A stretch of 12,415 nucleotides of DNA from Verrucomicrobiia bacterium (GTDB taxonomy: Bacteria > Verrucomicrobiota > Verrucomicrobiia > Limisphaerales > UBA1319), in assembly GCA_017880715.1 (NCBI GenBank), contig JADGRT010000041.1, forward strand, positions 1 through 12,415. Reading direction: 5' to 3'. A program made the translations under genes and the position numbers. The notes beneath the pieces were generated by a model. The model worked only from the letters and a program-made list of their open reading frames with translations, did no database searches and had not been told where the DNA came from. Within the stretch, counting starts at the first letter, position 1. Each line of letters starts with the position of its first letter. Positions 1 to 7,529 of this stretch are shown here, piece after piece.

Positions 1-2103
1 CTGCCGGGTTACCCCGGCACGAACAGCGTGCAGACAGCCATCACGGTCGTCCAGGACCTCACGCCGCCCACCTTGGTCAAGGCCTTCGGCAGCCAGAGTT
101 TAGACACCGTGACCGTGGGCTTCTCCGAAATCGTGGACACTGCATCGGCGCAGAACGCCGGGAATTATGCCTTGTCCGGCGGCGTGACGGTCAATTCGGC
201 GACGGTGGATGCCACGGGCACCAACGTGGTCCTGAACACCTCCGCGCAGACGACGGGTGTCAAATACATCTTGACCGTGAACGGAGTGAAAGACCTGGCA
301 ACCCTGCCGGTGGCGGCCAATAGCAAGCTCGACTTCACAGCCTTCGCGTTTACGCCGGGTTTCGTGATTTCCGAAATGTACCTCGGCATTGGTGGCGGAA
401 CCCTCGTGACCGACCTTACGGGCAATGCCAAGTACATCAACCACCAGCCGGATTCCGTCACGGCCTTGTTCGCGCTCGACGCTCCCCAGACCGGCGGGGC
501 CTCGCCGGGCACCGATAATTATGGCCGGCGCATTTACGGCTGGCTGATTCCGCCGACCGATGGCGACTATATCTTCTACATCGCCTCGGACGACAGTTCG
601 CAACTGACGCTGAGCGCCGACGAGTCCCCCAACAACGCGCAGGTGATCGCCACCGAGACTGGGTCCGTAGGCTACAAGAGCTTCACGAACAAAACCGAAC
701 AGACTTCATTGCCCATCAACTTGAAGGGCGGTCAGCGTTATTACATCGAGGCCCTGCAAAAAGAGGGCGGCGGCGGCGATTTTGTCACGGTGGGTTGGAC
801 GCTGCCGGGACAACCCGTGGCGACCAACAACACCATGGTCACCATCATTTCCGGCCAGTACCTGGCCAATTATGTGAACTTGGATAATTCATCCGTGACC
901 ATCTCCCAGCAGCCCACCAACACCTCGGTGGTGCAAAACCGCCCGGCCGTCCTCAGTGTGTCTGGCATGGGCGCTTGGGATTATTCCACGAATGTGACCT
1001 ATCAGTGGTATCGTGACGGAGCGAAGATCACCAACGCAACCGGCGCTACCTTCTCCATCGGCCTGGCCCAACTCACCGATGGCGCCCAATACAAGTGCGA
1101 TGTCAGTGTGCCGGGCAAGACGGTGACTTCTGACGAAATCACCCTCACGGTGGCTCTGGACACGGAAGCCCCCAAAGTGTCCATGGCCACCAGTCTGGCC
1201 AACAGCGCTTGGGTCACCGTTTTGTTTGACGAGTTGGTGGATGCCGCCTCCGCCACGAACATAGCTAATTATACCGTTTCAGGCGTTACCATTACCAATG
1301 CAGTGGCGCCCAGCGGACGGGCGGTGATATTGCGCGTGAATGGACCCGTAACTGGCAGCGCCACGGTGTCTGTCACGGGTGTCAAGGATCTGGTTGGAAA
1401 CACCATGGCCAATGTCTCGGTGCCGGTGGTCGCACCGACCTACGCCATCAACTTCCAAATAACCACCGCCGCATTAGTGTCCGGTTACCAGCCGGATTAT
1501 GGTTATGTCTATGGCCTGCAAACCAATGGGCTGACCTACGGCTGGGATATGGACAGCACCGCCTGGACACGCGAACGCAATGCAGCCAATTCCGCGGACA
1601 AACGCTACGACACCATCATCCACATGCAACGCGGAGGCGGTTCCGTATGGGAAATTGCGATCCCCAACGGCGATTACAAAGTCTATCTGGCGGCGGGAGA
1701 TCCCAGCAACTTCGATGAGATTCTGCGAATCAATGTCGAGGGCGTCCTGGCTGTGGACTTCATCCCGACGACCGCCAACCGGTTCATCGATGGCATGGCT
1801 GCCGTGACCGTCACCGATGGCAAACTGACAGTAAACAACGCGCCCGGCTCCTCCAATAACAAGATCTGCTTCATCGAGATCTACGCCGCCAGCACGCCGC
1901 CGTCGTCGTCGCCGAAGATGACCGTTAGCCTCCAGGGCGGCACACTGACCATCGGCTGGCCGACCGAAGCCATCGGCTTCAAGCTGCAAAGCACCCTGGT
2001 CCTGCCGGCGACCACCTGGCTGGATGTGGCGGGCTCCGAAGCCACCAACTCGGTAAGCGTCACGATTGGCGCTGGCAACCAATACTTCCGTCTGAAGAAA
2101 TAA
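1..2103 (+). CDS. Secreted multidomain protein with PA14, Ig-like and malectin-like modules (5'-truncated)
   Basis: The frame is open from the first base, so the N-terminus and any signal peptide lie outside the window; a GTG at 28 is internal. Counting from base 1 (700 residues), I see an SbsA/Big_5-like module (about 9-118, 'VTVGFSEIVDTASAQNAGNY'), a PA14-like module (about 119-269, 'YGWLIPPTDGDYIFYIASDD'), an Ig-like module (about 298-382, with 'YQWYRDG' and a late Tyr-Lys-Cys), a second SbsA-like module (about 387-475, 'VTVLFDELVDAASATNIANY'), a malectin/galactose-binding-like module (about 480-631, 'NGDYKVYLAAGDPSNF') and a C-terminal domain (about 638-700) ending 'GAGNQYFRLKK'. PA14 and malectin-like modules usually bind carbohydrate, so a polysaccharide-binding or degrading exoprotein is likely; any catalytic domain would be upstream. 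The tail domain recurs on verrucomicrobial exported proteins as I recall, and may be a sorting tag. A strong terminator follows 30 bases after the stop. Confidence 0.85.
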   Translation: MPGYPGTNSVQTAITVVQDLTPPTLVKAFGSQSLDTVTVGFSEIVDTASAQNAGNYALSGGVTVNSATVDATGTNVVLNTSAQTTGVKYILTVNGVKDLATLPVAANSKLDFTAFAFTPGFVISEMYLGIGGGTLVTDLTGNAKYINHQPDSVTALFALDAPQTGGASPGTDNYGRRIYGWLIPPTDGDYIFYIASDDSSQLTLSADESPNNAQVIATETGSVGYKSFTNKTEQTSLPINLKGGQRYYIEALQKEGGGGDFVTVGWTLPGQPVATNNTMVTIISGQYLANYVNLDNSSVTISQQPTNTSVVQNRPAVLSVSGMGAWDYSTNVTYQWYRDGAKITNATGATFSIGLAQLTDGAQYKCDVSVPGKTVTSDEITLTVALDTEAPKVSMATSLANSAWVTVLFDELVDAASATNIANYTVSGVTITNAVAPSGRAVILRVNGPVTGSATVSVTGVKDLVGNTMANVSVPVVAPTYAINFQITTAALVSGYQPDYGYVYGLQTNGLTYGWDMDSTAWTRERNAANSADKRYDTIIHMQRGGGSVWEIAIPNGDYKVYLAAGDPSNFDEILRINVEGVLAVDFIPTTANRFIDGMAAVTVTDGKLTVNNAPGSSNNKICFIEIYAASTPPSSSPKMTVSLQGGTLTIGWPTEAIGFKLQSTLVLPATTWLDVAGSEATNSVSVTIGAGNQYFRLKK

Positions 2104-2132
2104 CCGGCGGGCCGCCCAACCTTAATGCACCG

Positions 2133-2162
2133 GAAACCGGGGTTCGCCCCGGTTTCTTTTTT
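2133..2162 (+). terminator. Rho-independent terminator of the exoprotein gene
   Basis: A perfect 10-bp stem (gaaaccgggg / ccccggtttc) closes on a TTCG tetraloop and runs directly into six T residues. This is a canonical intrinsic terminator. It lies 30 bases beyond the upstream stop codon and separates that gene from the porin region. Confidence 0.93.
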
Positions 2163-2268
2163 GCGCCCTTCCATGGTAAGGAGCGACGATATTCTGTCGG
2201 CTTGGCGCGCCCGCCAACCCCAAAACTCACACGCATGCCGGCGCTCCAATAACCGGCGCTTGCCTCTT

Positions 2269-2323
2269 TAAGGTTTAACTACGGCTTAAGTTAGGCTTAA
2301 GTATGATTTAAGTATGATTTAAG
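2269..2323 (+). promoter_or_regulatory. Five tandem 11-bp direct repeats, candidate operator of an OmpR/PhoB-family regulator
   Basis: Five consecutive 11-mers lie head to tail with no gaps: taaggtttaac / tacggcttaag / ttaggcttaag / tatgatttaag / tatgatttaag. The last two are identical and every unit keeps T-A or T-T at its start and TTAA near its end. One repeat per helical turn is the layout known for winged-helix response regulators (PhoB boxes are 11-bp units; the enterobacterial PhoP box is a hexamer with 5-bp spacers, and here GG(T/C)TTA or GATTTA hexamers recur with N5 spacers). The array ends 268 bases before the porin start and no gene lies between, so porin control is the simplest reading. 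A TTGCCA at 2328-2333 resembles a -35 box, but I see no matching -10. The identity of the regulator is inference. Confidence 0.6.
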
Positions 2324-2591
2324 GATGTTGCCACAAAAAAAATTCTCGACACCGGCGAGGAAAAATCCCAGTATTCGCCGCGTCATCAATCTCCGGTTTG
2401 CGGCGGTGTCGGCATATGTGTTCCAGAAGGTCTCTGTAGTGGCGAGGAGAGCATGACAAGCGAAGAGAATATGGGCAAATCACCCGGCTTTCGCGTTGGA
2501 CCCAAGCCGGCAGCGGCTGGCTTTCTTCCGATTTTAGCGACCGCTGAGATCATCCCTTTTTTCGAGCTTATAGTCAGCAGCAACAAACGTT
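2324..2591 (+). other. Long untranslated leader upstream of the porin, with two mutually exclusive hairpins
   Basis: No convincing gene is visible here. Segment 2484-2490 (ccggctt) is perfectly complementary to 2504-2510 (aagccgg), and 2504-2511 can instead pair with 2516-2523 (gctggctt, one G-U pair) around an AGCG loop, so the two stems compete for the same strand. A weaker 6-bp stem pairs 2353-2358 with 2375-2380. A purine-rich SD-like run (gaggaga, 2444-2450) precedes an ATG at 2453 whose frame runs 116 codons into the porin out of frame; I treat it as possible leader translation, not a gene. The competing stems could act as an attenuator, but they may be chance in GC-rich DNA. Confidence 0.3.
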
Positions 2592-4016
2592 ATGAAGCTC
2601 TATCAAGGTCTGTACTGCGGGAACGCGATGGTTGGATTGGGGCTGCTCCTCGCAGCCATGGGTGGGGGAACGGTTCAGGCGGCCGAGGCGGCCGCGACCG
2701 CCCAGCCGGCGGCGCAACCCTCGCCGACCGAAGCTTGGATCAAGAATGTCAAAAACCCGGTTACCTGGATGACTTGGGGCGGCGATCTCCGCCTGCGGAA
2801 TGAGTATCTGAACAACGCCGCTTCACTCGATCAAAGCCTGCCGTTTCATGAACAGGACTATTTTCGATTCCGGGGACGCGTCTGGGCCTCGATTCGATCC
2901 CTAGCTGACCTGGCCTTGAACGTTCGAGTGACCGCCGAACCGCGCGAGTATATGAAACCCAAGAGCGCGACGGTAAGCGGCATGGATTGGACCGAAGGCA
3001 TTATCGACAATTTGAACGTCAGTTGGAGCAATGCCTTCACCGCGCCGCTGACCCTCACGGTGGGCCGGCAGGATATCATGCTTGGCAGCGAACCGATGAA
3101 CTGGTGGCTAGTGGCCGATGGCACCCCGCTCGATGGATCGCGTACCTTCTACTTTGACGCGGCTCGGATGACGCTGGATTTGAAGGATTACCAGACCACG
3201 ATCGAAGGCATCGGCATCTATCAGACTGCCATGAACAACGAATGGCTGCCGGCGTTCAATAACCTGGAAAAAGCCGTGACCGATCAGGATGAGGCCGGCG
3301 GCATCCTGTATCTCTCCAACAAATCCCTCAAGAACACCGAGGTGAACGGCTATTTCATGTATAAGAACGACCGGAGAACGGATGTGTCCACCGGCATCAA
3401 TGGCGAAACTTACACCACCGGCGCCCGCATCGCCGGCGATCCCGCCGAGCATTGGCGGTATTCCGCCGAGGGCGCCTACCAATGGGGCCACCACAACATC
3501 CAAAGCGTGAGCGCCTTCGGCGCCAACGCCCGGCTTTCTTATTTGTTCAAAGATCGTTTTAGCAACAAACTCAAGTTCGACATCGAATATGCATCCGGAG
3601 ATAAACCCGGTACGGCCAAGTACGAAGGCTTTGACATGCTTTGGGGCCGCTATCCGCGCTGGAGCGACTTGTACATTTACAGCTACGGCAAGGAAGCCCG
3701 CGTCGCGGACAACAGCAACCTGATCCGCTTCGGCCCCGGCTGGAGCATGGCGCCGTGCAGCAAGTCGGAATTCATCGCGAACTATTACGCCTTGTTTGCC
3801 GATCAGTCCACACCAACCAGTGCGAGCAATGCTAATCTGCCCCAATTCTCGCAGAACGGTAACTTCCGCGGACACATGTTGCAGGCCATTCTGAAATACA
3901 AGTTCAACGCCCGCATCACCGGCCATCTCTGGAGCGAATTCGTCTTCCCGGGTGACTTCTACGCCCACCAGGAAATGATGACTTTCCTCCGGGCTGAACT
4001 GATGGTCACCTTCTAA
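2592..4016 (+). CDS. Outer-membrane porin of the alginate-export (AlgE-like) family
   Basis: The 474-residue product begins with a signal peptide: Lys2, a hydrophobic core around residues 13-24 and an AXA-like site 'TVQA-AEAA' near residue 30. From about residue 55 to the end it resembles the alginate-export beta-barrel domain, with alternating polar and aromatic strands, an early 'LRLRNEYLNN' strand, the 'VGRQDIMLGSEP' segment and a region rich in Trp and Tyr. It ends in Phe ('AELMVTF'), the usual terminal signal for insertion by the BAM complex. It probably forms a channel for anionic or sugar-derived substrates in the outer membrane; despite the family name, export of alginate itself is not implied. 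The ATG at 2592 is chosen for the signal peptide because no clear Shine-Dalgarno precedes it. The gene appears monocistronic, with an 11-bp repeat array far upstream and a terminator 29 bases downstream. Confidence 0.85.
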   Translation: MKLYQGLYCGNAMVGLGLLLAAMGGGTVQAAEAAATAQPAAQPSPTEAWIKNVKNPVTWMTWGGDLRLRNEYLNNAASLDQSLPFHEQDYFRFRGRVWASIRSLADLALNVRVTAEPREYMKPKSATVSGMDWTEGIIDNLNVSWSNAFTAPLTLTVGRQDIMLGSEPMNWWLVADGTPLDGSRTFYFDAARMTLDLKDYQTTIEGIGIYQTAMNNEWLPAFNNLEKAVTDQDEAGGILYLSNKSLKNTEVNGYFMYKNDRRTDVSTGINGETYTTGARIAGDPAEHWRYSAEGAYQWGHHNIQSVSAFGANARLSYLFKDRFSNKLKFDIEYASGDKPGTAKYEGFDMLWGRYPRWSDLYIYSYGKEARVADNSNLIRFGPGWSMAPCSKSEFIANYYALFADQSTPTSASNANLPQFSQNGNFRGHMLQAILKYKFNARITGHLWSEFVFPGDFYAHQEMMTFLRAELMVTF

Positions 4017-4044
4017 GCCACGTTCGCAGCCCAAGCGCTTCCGC

Positions 4045-4078
4045 ACGCCCGCGGGTTTTAGAACCTGCGGGCGTTTTT
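4045..4078 (+). terminator. Rho-independent terminator of the porin gene
   Basis: A 12-bp stem, cgcccgcgggtt (4046-4057) with aacctgcgggcg (4062-4073), contains one G-U pair and closes on a TTAG loop. A flanking A-T pair and a run of five T residues follow. It lies just past the porin stop codon. Confidence 0.9.
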
Positions 4079-4090
4079 CATTCCGTCACG

Positions 4091-4160
4091 GGAGCGCGAC
4101 AGCCTTGTCCGCATCGGGATCGTCAATCGCGTTGGAGACGGACAATCATGTCCTCGCTCC
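4091..4160. repeat. REP/BIME-like bipartite inverted repeat, copy 1 (diverged)
   Basis: The left arm (4091-4112) starts GGAGCGCG and contains the hairpin gcgaca-gcct-tgtccgc with one missing G. The right arm (4137-4160) contains ggaca-atca-tgtcc and ends CGCTCC. The arms are inverted copies of each other around a 24-nt linker. Architecture, GGAG edge, four-base hairpin loops and linker length match the copies at 7455-7529 and 12237-12306. It sits just after the porin terminator. Confidence 0.6.
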
Positions 4161-4210
4161 TTCCAAGTTCCGGTTTCGGTGGAATGTGAGTGATCCCGTG
4201 CTACCAGCCC

Positions 4211-4250
4211 CCTACAAAACTTTGTCGTACCTACGACAAAGTTTTGTAGG
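4211..4250. repeat. Long palindrome, family A, copy 1
   Basis: Two perfect 19-nt inverted arms (4211-4229 and 4232-4250) flank a CC centre. The core ACAAAACTTTGTCG and its complement are shared with the palindrome at 4469-4510, but the base pairs that differ between copies are changed on both arms. Each copy therefore stays fully self-complementary, consistent with a selected structure or a hairpin-copying mobile element. There is no T-tract, so it is not a classic terminator. Confidence 0.85.
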
Positions 4251-4268
4251 CGTGAGGTGGGCAGAAGT

Positions 4269-4394
4269 GGAGCGCGACTGTGTCCGCGGGGCCAGTCGCA
4301 GCAGCATCAGGAATGAAGGATTGCCTGGAATATTTCGCAACGGCTCGAGCGTTCGAACGCGCTGCGACTGGGGCTTTGCCCACAGACGCGTTCC
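4269..4394. repeat. Larger REP/BIME-like inverted repeat, copy 2 (variant subfamily)
   Basis: Arms 4269-4302 and 4361-4394 match as inverted repeats at 25 of 34 positions by my hand alignment. Each arm is itself a hairpin: the left has gcgactg / cagtcgc around a 12-nt loop, and the right has gcgactg / cagacgc with one mismatch. The left edge is again GGAGCGCG. The 58-nt interior ends in a perfect 12-nt palindrome, gcgttcgaacgc (4349-4360). I judge it a related but distinct subfamily of the GGAG elements. It is bracketed by the two family A palindromes. Confidence 0.6.
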
Positions 4395-4468
4395 GACAGC
4401 GCGCGTTGCGTGGCGGATCGAAGTGCTTCAGAAAGCCAGGCCGCGTCGGCAAACGATCTTTGATCCGT

Positions 4469-4510
4469 CATGACAAAACTTTGTCGCACCTGCGACAAAG
4501 TTTTGTCATG
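4469..4510. repeat. Long palindrome, family A, copy 2
   Basis: Perfect 20-nt arms (4469-4488 and 4491-4510) flank a CC centre. It shares the ACAAAACTTTGTCG core with the copy at 4211-4250 and differs at four compensated base pairs. The pair encloses about 218 bp that hold the larger GGAG-type repeat. The 151 bases from here to the helicase start hold only a small 6-bp hairpin (4612-4625) and no convincing promoter. Confidence 0.85.
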
Positions 4511-4661
4511 TCCTCGCACCGGCTGGAATCATCGGTTTTGCACACGGGGTGGTTGGACCAGGCACGGGATCAGGATAGGCCGGCTTCCGGCTCGTTAACG
4601 GTGAATAACTTCCGGCAACTGCCGGTTGACTTCCCCGATCCAAGCGAAATGATGACGCTGT

Positions 4662-7418
4662 ATGGCACGCAAAATCAAATTGGATTCCGAAATCAAGGTC
4701 CCCTCGCCGCACGACTGGCGTACGACGGATGCCGATGAAATCAACAAGCGCCGCCTGCGCGCCCGCGAAGAAACCTTCGCCATAACCAATCTGAATCCCC
4801 GCCACCCGATCTTTTCCAATTTCCGCATCCGCTCCGGCAGCGGCATGAGTTATTCCGTGGAAATCCGCGATGTGCGCCGCCGTCAGTTTGCCTGCGACTG
4901 CGTGGATTATCGCATCAACGGCCTGGGCACGTGCAAACACATCGAGTCCGTCCTCCTTCAGCTCCAAGCGCGTTTCCGTCGCCTTTTCAAAGCCGCTGCC
5001 GAAAACGAGTCTTCTCGCATCGAGATCGTGCCGGATCGGGCCAGCGGCGGTCTGCGCGTGGTGAATGGCCTCGACCGGTTGCCGCGCTCCGTGCGGCAGT
5101 GGTTCGACGCCGACGGCCAATTGACGGGGGAGACTCCGGAACAAGCCCTGCTGGCGTTGGAGCAACCGCGCCCGCAGGATCTGTCCGAGCTGCGCATTTC
5201 CCAGGAGGTGGCGCCCTGGCTGGAGGCCCGGAAACGGGAGGCCGGCCGCAAACAGCTCCGCCACGAGTACGAACTGAAGGTGCAAAGCGGCGAATGGCCG
5301 CCCCAAGAAACCAAGGTGCCGCTCTTTCCTTATCAGCGCGAAGGCATGTTGCACCTGGCCTTCACCGAACGCGCGCTGCTCGCCGATGAAATGGGCCTCG
5401 GCAAAACCATCCAAGCCATTGCCGCCTGCGCGCTGCTGCACCGGTTGGGCCAGGTCCAGCGAGTCCTCGTGGTTACGCCCGCCTCCTTAAAAACGGAGTG
5501 GGAGGACCAGATTCAACGGTTCTCCGATTTGCCCTACCACTTGGTATTCGGCGCTCGTCCCGTCCGGTTGCGGGCTTATGGCGCCGCGCCCTTCTTCACG
5601 ATGGTCAATTACGAACAGATGCTGGGCGATTCGCTCGACGTGAACCATCTCCTGCGGCCCGACGTGGTCATTCTCGACGAGGCGCAACGCATCAAAAACT
5701 GGAACACCAAGACGGCCCAGGCCGTCAAACGCCTGCGCAGCCGCTATGCCTTCGTGCTCACCGGCACGCCCATCGAGAACCGCATCGACGAGTTGCATTC
5801 GCTGATGGATTTCCTGGATCCAGCCGTGCTGGGTCCGCTGTTCCGGTTTAACCGCGAGTTCTACGAACTGGACGACCGCGGACGGCCCTCCGGTTTTCGC
5901 AACCTCGACCAGCTCCATGCGCGCATTGCGCCTTACATGGTGCGCCGCCGCAAGGCCGAGGTGGAAACGGAACTGCCCGAGCGCACGGACCGCAATCACT
6001 TCGTTCCGTTAAGCCGCGAACAGCAGATGACCTATGCCGAGCACGAGGCGCACGTCGCCCGCTTAATGCACGCGGCCAAGCGCCGTCCGCTCACGCAGCC
6101 GGAGCAGGACAAGCTGCAGCGCGAGCTGGCCATGATGCGCATGATTTGCGACACCAACCACATCCTGGATCCGGAGGAACGCACCTGTCCCAAACTGCAG
6201 GAACTGGAGAAAGTCCTCGAGGAATGCCGCGAGAACGACGCCAAGGTGCTTGTGTTTTCCGAATGGGAACGAATGCTCGAGTTGGTGCGCGCGCTTTGCG
6301 ACGAATTGAACCTGGGTTATGCCTGGCACACCGGCAGCGTGCCGCAACGCCGCCGCCGCGCCGAGATCAACGCCTTCAAGAGCGATCCGCAATGCCGCGT
6401 TTTCCTGAGCACCGACTCGGGCAGCACCGGCCTCAATCTGCAAAACGCCAGCGTGGTGATCAACTGCGACCTGCCCTGGAACCCCGCCAAATTAGAGCAG
6501 CGCATCGCCCGGGCCTGGCGCAAACTCCAGACCCGGCCCGTCACGGTCATCAACCTGATTTCCGAAAACACGATCGAACACCGCATGCTGGACACGCTGG
6601 CCAATAAACAGGCCCTGGCTGACGGCGTGCTCGATCTCAAAGGCGACTTGAAGGAAATCAAGCTTCGCGGCGGCCGCCAGGCATTCCTGGCCAAATTGCA
6701 GCAGTTGTTAACCTCCCCCGCGGATCCGTCCTTGATGAAACCGGAAACGGCCGCCCCGGAACCGCCGCTGCCGGCCGACCGGGCGCTGGCCTTCAGCCAG
6801 TTGGTTCGAGGCAAAATCAACGGCGCGCTGGTGCGTTGCGAGGAACGGTACCCGACCGAAGGCTCGCATTCGGTCCTGTTCGTCGTGGTCGAACGCGATG
6901 CCTTGTCCCTGCGCGAACGGGTGGCGGCCGTGCATGCCGACCTTTTTGGTCCGGGCAAATCCGATCCGCTGGCGCCCACCCAACTGCTAGTGATCGATCG
7001 TGCCACCGATGAAGCCATTCAAAACCTGATGGCTGCCGGGCTGCTGGCCAAAACCGTTCGAGTCACCCGTCCGTTATTCCCCGAGGAGGAAGGGGTCACC
7101 CCGCCGCCGCTCTCCGAGGCCGAGCAAGCGAAGGTCAAAGCGCTCCGCGAACAAGCGGGGCGCAAACTTAAAATGGCGCGGCTGCTGGGCGATGGCGAGT
7201 TCCTTGACGAGGCCCGGTCCGCGCTGTTGGCGGCCATCCATGCGCTGGGTCAGGCTTTGGCCGTGGAGAACCGGCTGCCGGAGCCGCCCGCAGTGAATGA
7301 GGTTACCCAAGCGCCGCTATCGATCTGCTGGAAAGACGCCTTGCCGCTGGTGCGCGGTTTTGTGTCCGATCTCACCCAGCCCTGGAAGCCGGTCGCCGAG
7401 TGCCTGGAGAAAACCTGA
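4662..7418 (+). CDS. SWIM zinc finger plus SNF2-family helicase/ATPase
   Basis: The 918-residue product is a superfamily 2 double-stranded-DNA translocase. An N-terminal SWIM motif has C78, C80, C91 and H93 (CxC-x10-CxH). The SNF2 N-lobe carries Walker A 'DEMGLGKT' (242-249), 'VVTPASL', Walker B 'DEAQ' (339-342) and 'LTGTPIENR' (from about 366). The C-lobe carries 'LVFSEWERM', 'STDSGSTGLNLQ' and motif VI 'QRIARAWRKLQ' (613-623), where typical SNF2 proteins read QRxGRxxRxGQ; both arginines of the core are retained. Residues from about 690 to 918 match no domain I recognise: an alpha/beta-looking stretch with 'VLFVVVERD' and 'QLLVIDRATDEAIQNLMAAG', then a helical stretch (about 817-868). A likely role is chromatin or DNA remodelling, repair or transcription recycling, but the specific job is unknown. 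The start is fixed by a stop codon nine bases upstream in frame; no Shine-Dalgarno is visible. It converges with the minus-strand phosphatase gene. Confidence 0.92.
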   Translation: MARKIKLDSEIKVPSPHDWRTTDADEINKRRLRAREETFAITNLNPRHPIFSNFRIRSGSGMSYSVEIRDVRRRQFACDCVDYRINGLGTCKHIESVLLQLQARFRRLFKAAAENESSRIEIVPDRASGGLRVVNGLDRLPRSVRQWFDADGQLTGETPEQALLALEQPRPQDLSELRISQEVAPWLEARKREAGRKQLRHEYELKVQSGEWPPQETKVPLFPYQREGMLHLAFTERALLADEMGLGKTIQAIAACALLHRLGQVQRVLVVTPASLKTEWEDQIQRFSDLPYHLVFGARPVRLRAYGAAPFFTMVNYEQMLGDSLDVNHLLRPDVVILDEAQRIKNWNTKTAQAVKRLRSRYAFVLTGTPIENRIDELHSLMDFLDPAVLGPLFRFNREFYELDDRGRPSGFRNLDQLHARIAPYMVRRRKAEVETELPERTDRNHFVPLSREQQMTYAEHEAHVARLMHAAKRRPLTQPEQDKLQRELAMMRMICDTNHILDPEERTCPKLQELEKVLEECRENDAKVLVFSEWERMLELVRALCDELNLGYAWHTGSVPQRRRRAEINAFKSDPQCRVFLSTDSGSTGLNLQNASVVINCDLPWNPAKLEQRIARAWRKLQTRPVTVINLISENTIEHRMLDTLANKQALADGVLDLKGDLKEIKLRGGRQAFLAKLQQLLTSPADPSLMKPETAAPEPPLPADRALAFSQLVRGKINGALVRCEERYPTEGSHSVLFVVVERDALSLRERVAAVHADLFGPGKSDPLAPTQLLVIDRATDEAIQNLMAAGLLAKTVRVTRPLFPEEEGVTPPPLSEAEQAKVKALREQAGRKLKMARLLGDGEFLDEARSALLAAIHALGQALAVENRLPEPPAVNEVTQAPLSICWKDALPLVRGFVSDLTQPWKPVAECLEKT

Positions 7419-7454
7419 GGGGGGATGGCGGCTTGGTGCCGCACGGTTGCTGCT

Positions 7455-7529
7455 CCAGGAGCGCGGATGCCTTCATCCGCAAGTTCGCATCGTTTTCCTT
7501 CGCGCGGATGAAGGCATCCGCGCTCCTGG
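7455..7529. repeat. REP/BIME-like bipartite inverted repeat, copy 3 (perfect)
   Basis: Two perfect 26-nt inverted arms (7455-7480 and 7504-7529) flank a 23-nt linker. Each arm is also a hairpin: gcggatg-cctt-catccgc on the left and gcggatg-aagg-catccgc on the right. GGAGC precedes the left hairpin and GCTCC follows the right one. It fills the gap between two convergent genes and could act as a bidirectional transcription or RNA-stability barrier, although no T-tract follows. Confidence 0.85.

Noticed and set aside
2238..2260. Direct octamer ccggcgct at 2238-2245 and 2253-2260
   Set aside because: An 8-mer repeated once in GC-rich DNA is easily due to chance and has no inverted or periodic context.
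2269..2323. CRISPR array or plasmid-type iterons as an explanation of the 11-bp repeats
   Set aside because: The units are too short and have no spacers for CRISPR, and no Rep gene or origin-like AT-rich region is nearby; an operator explains the position better.
3108..4046. A 312-codon open frame antisense to the porin gene
   Set aside because: It lies wholly opposite a gene with signal peptide, barrel sequence and terminator, and its translation has no recognisable domain. Long antisense frames are expected in GC-rich coding DNA.
4506..5441. A 311-codon minus-strand frame over the helicase N-terminus
   Set aside because: It opposes the SWIM and SNF2 regions, is rich in Ala, Gly and His as expected of a shadow frame, and has no family signature.
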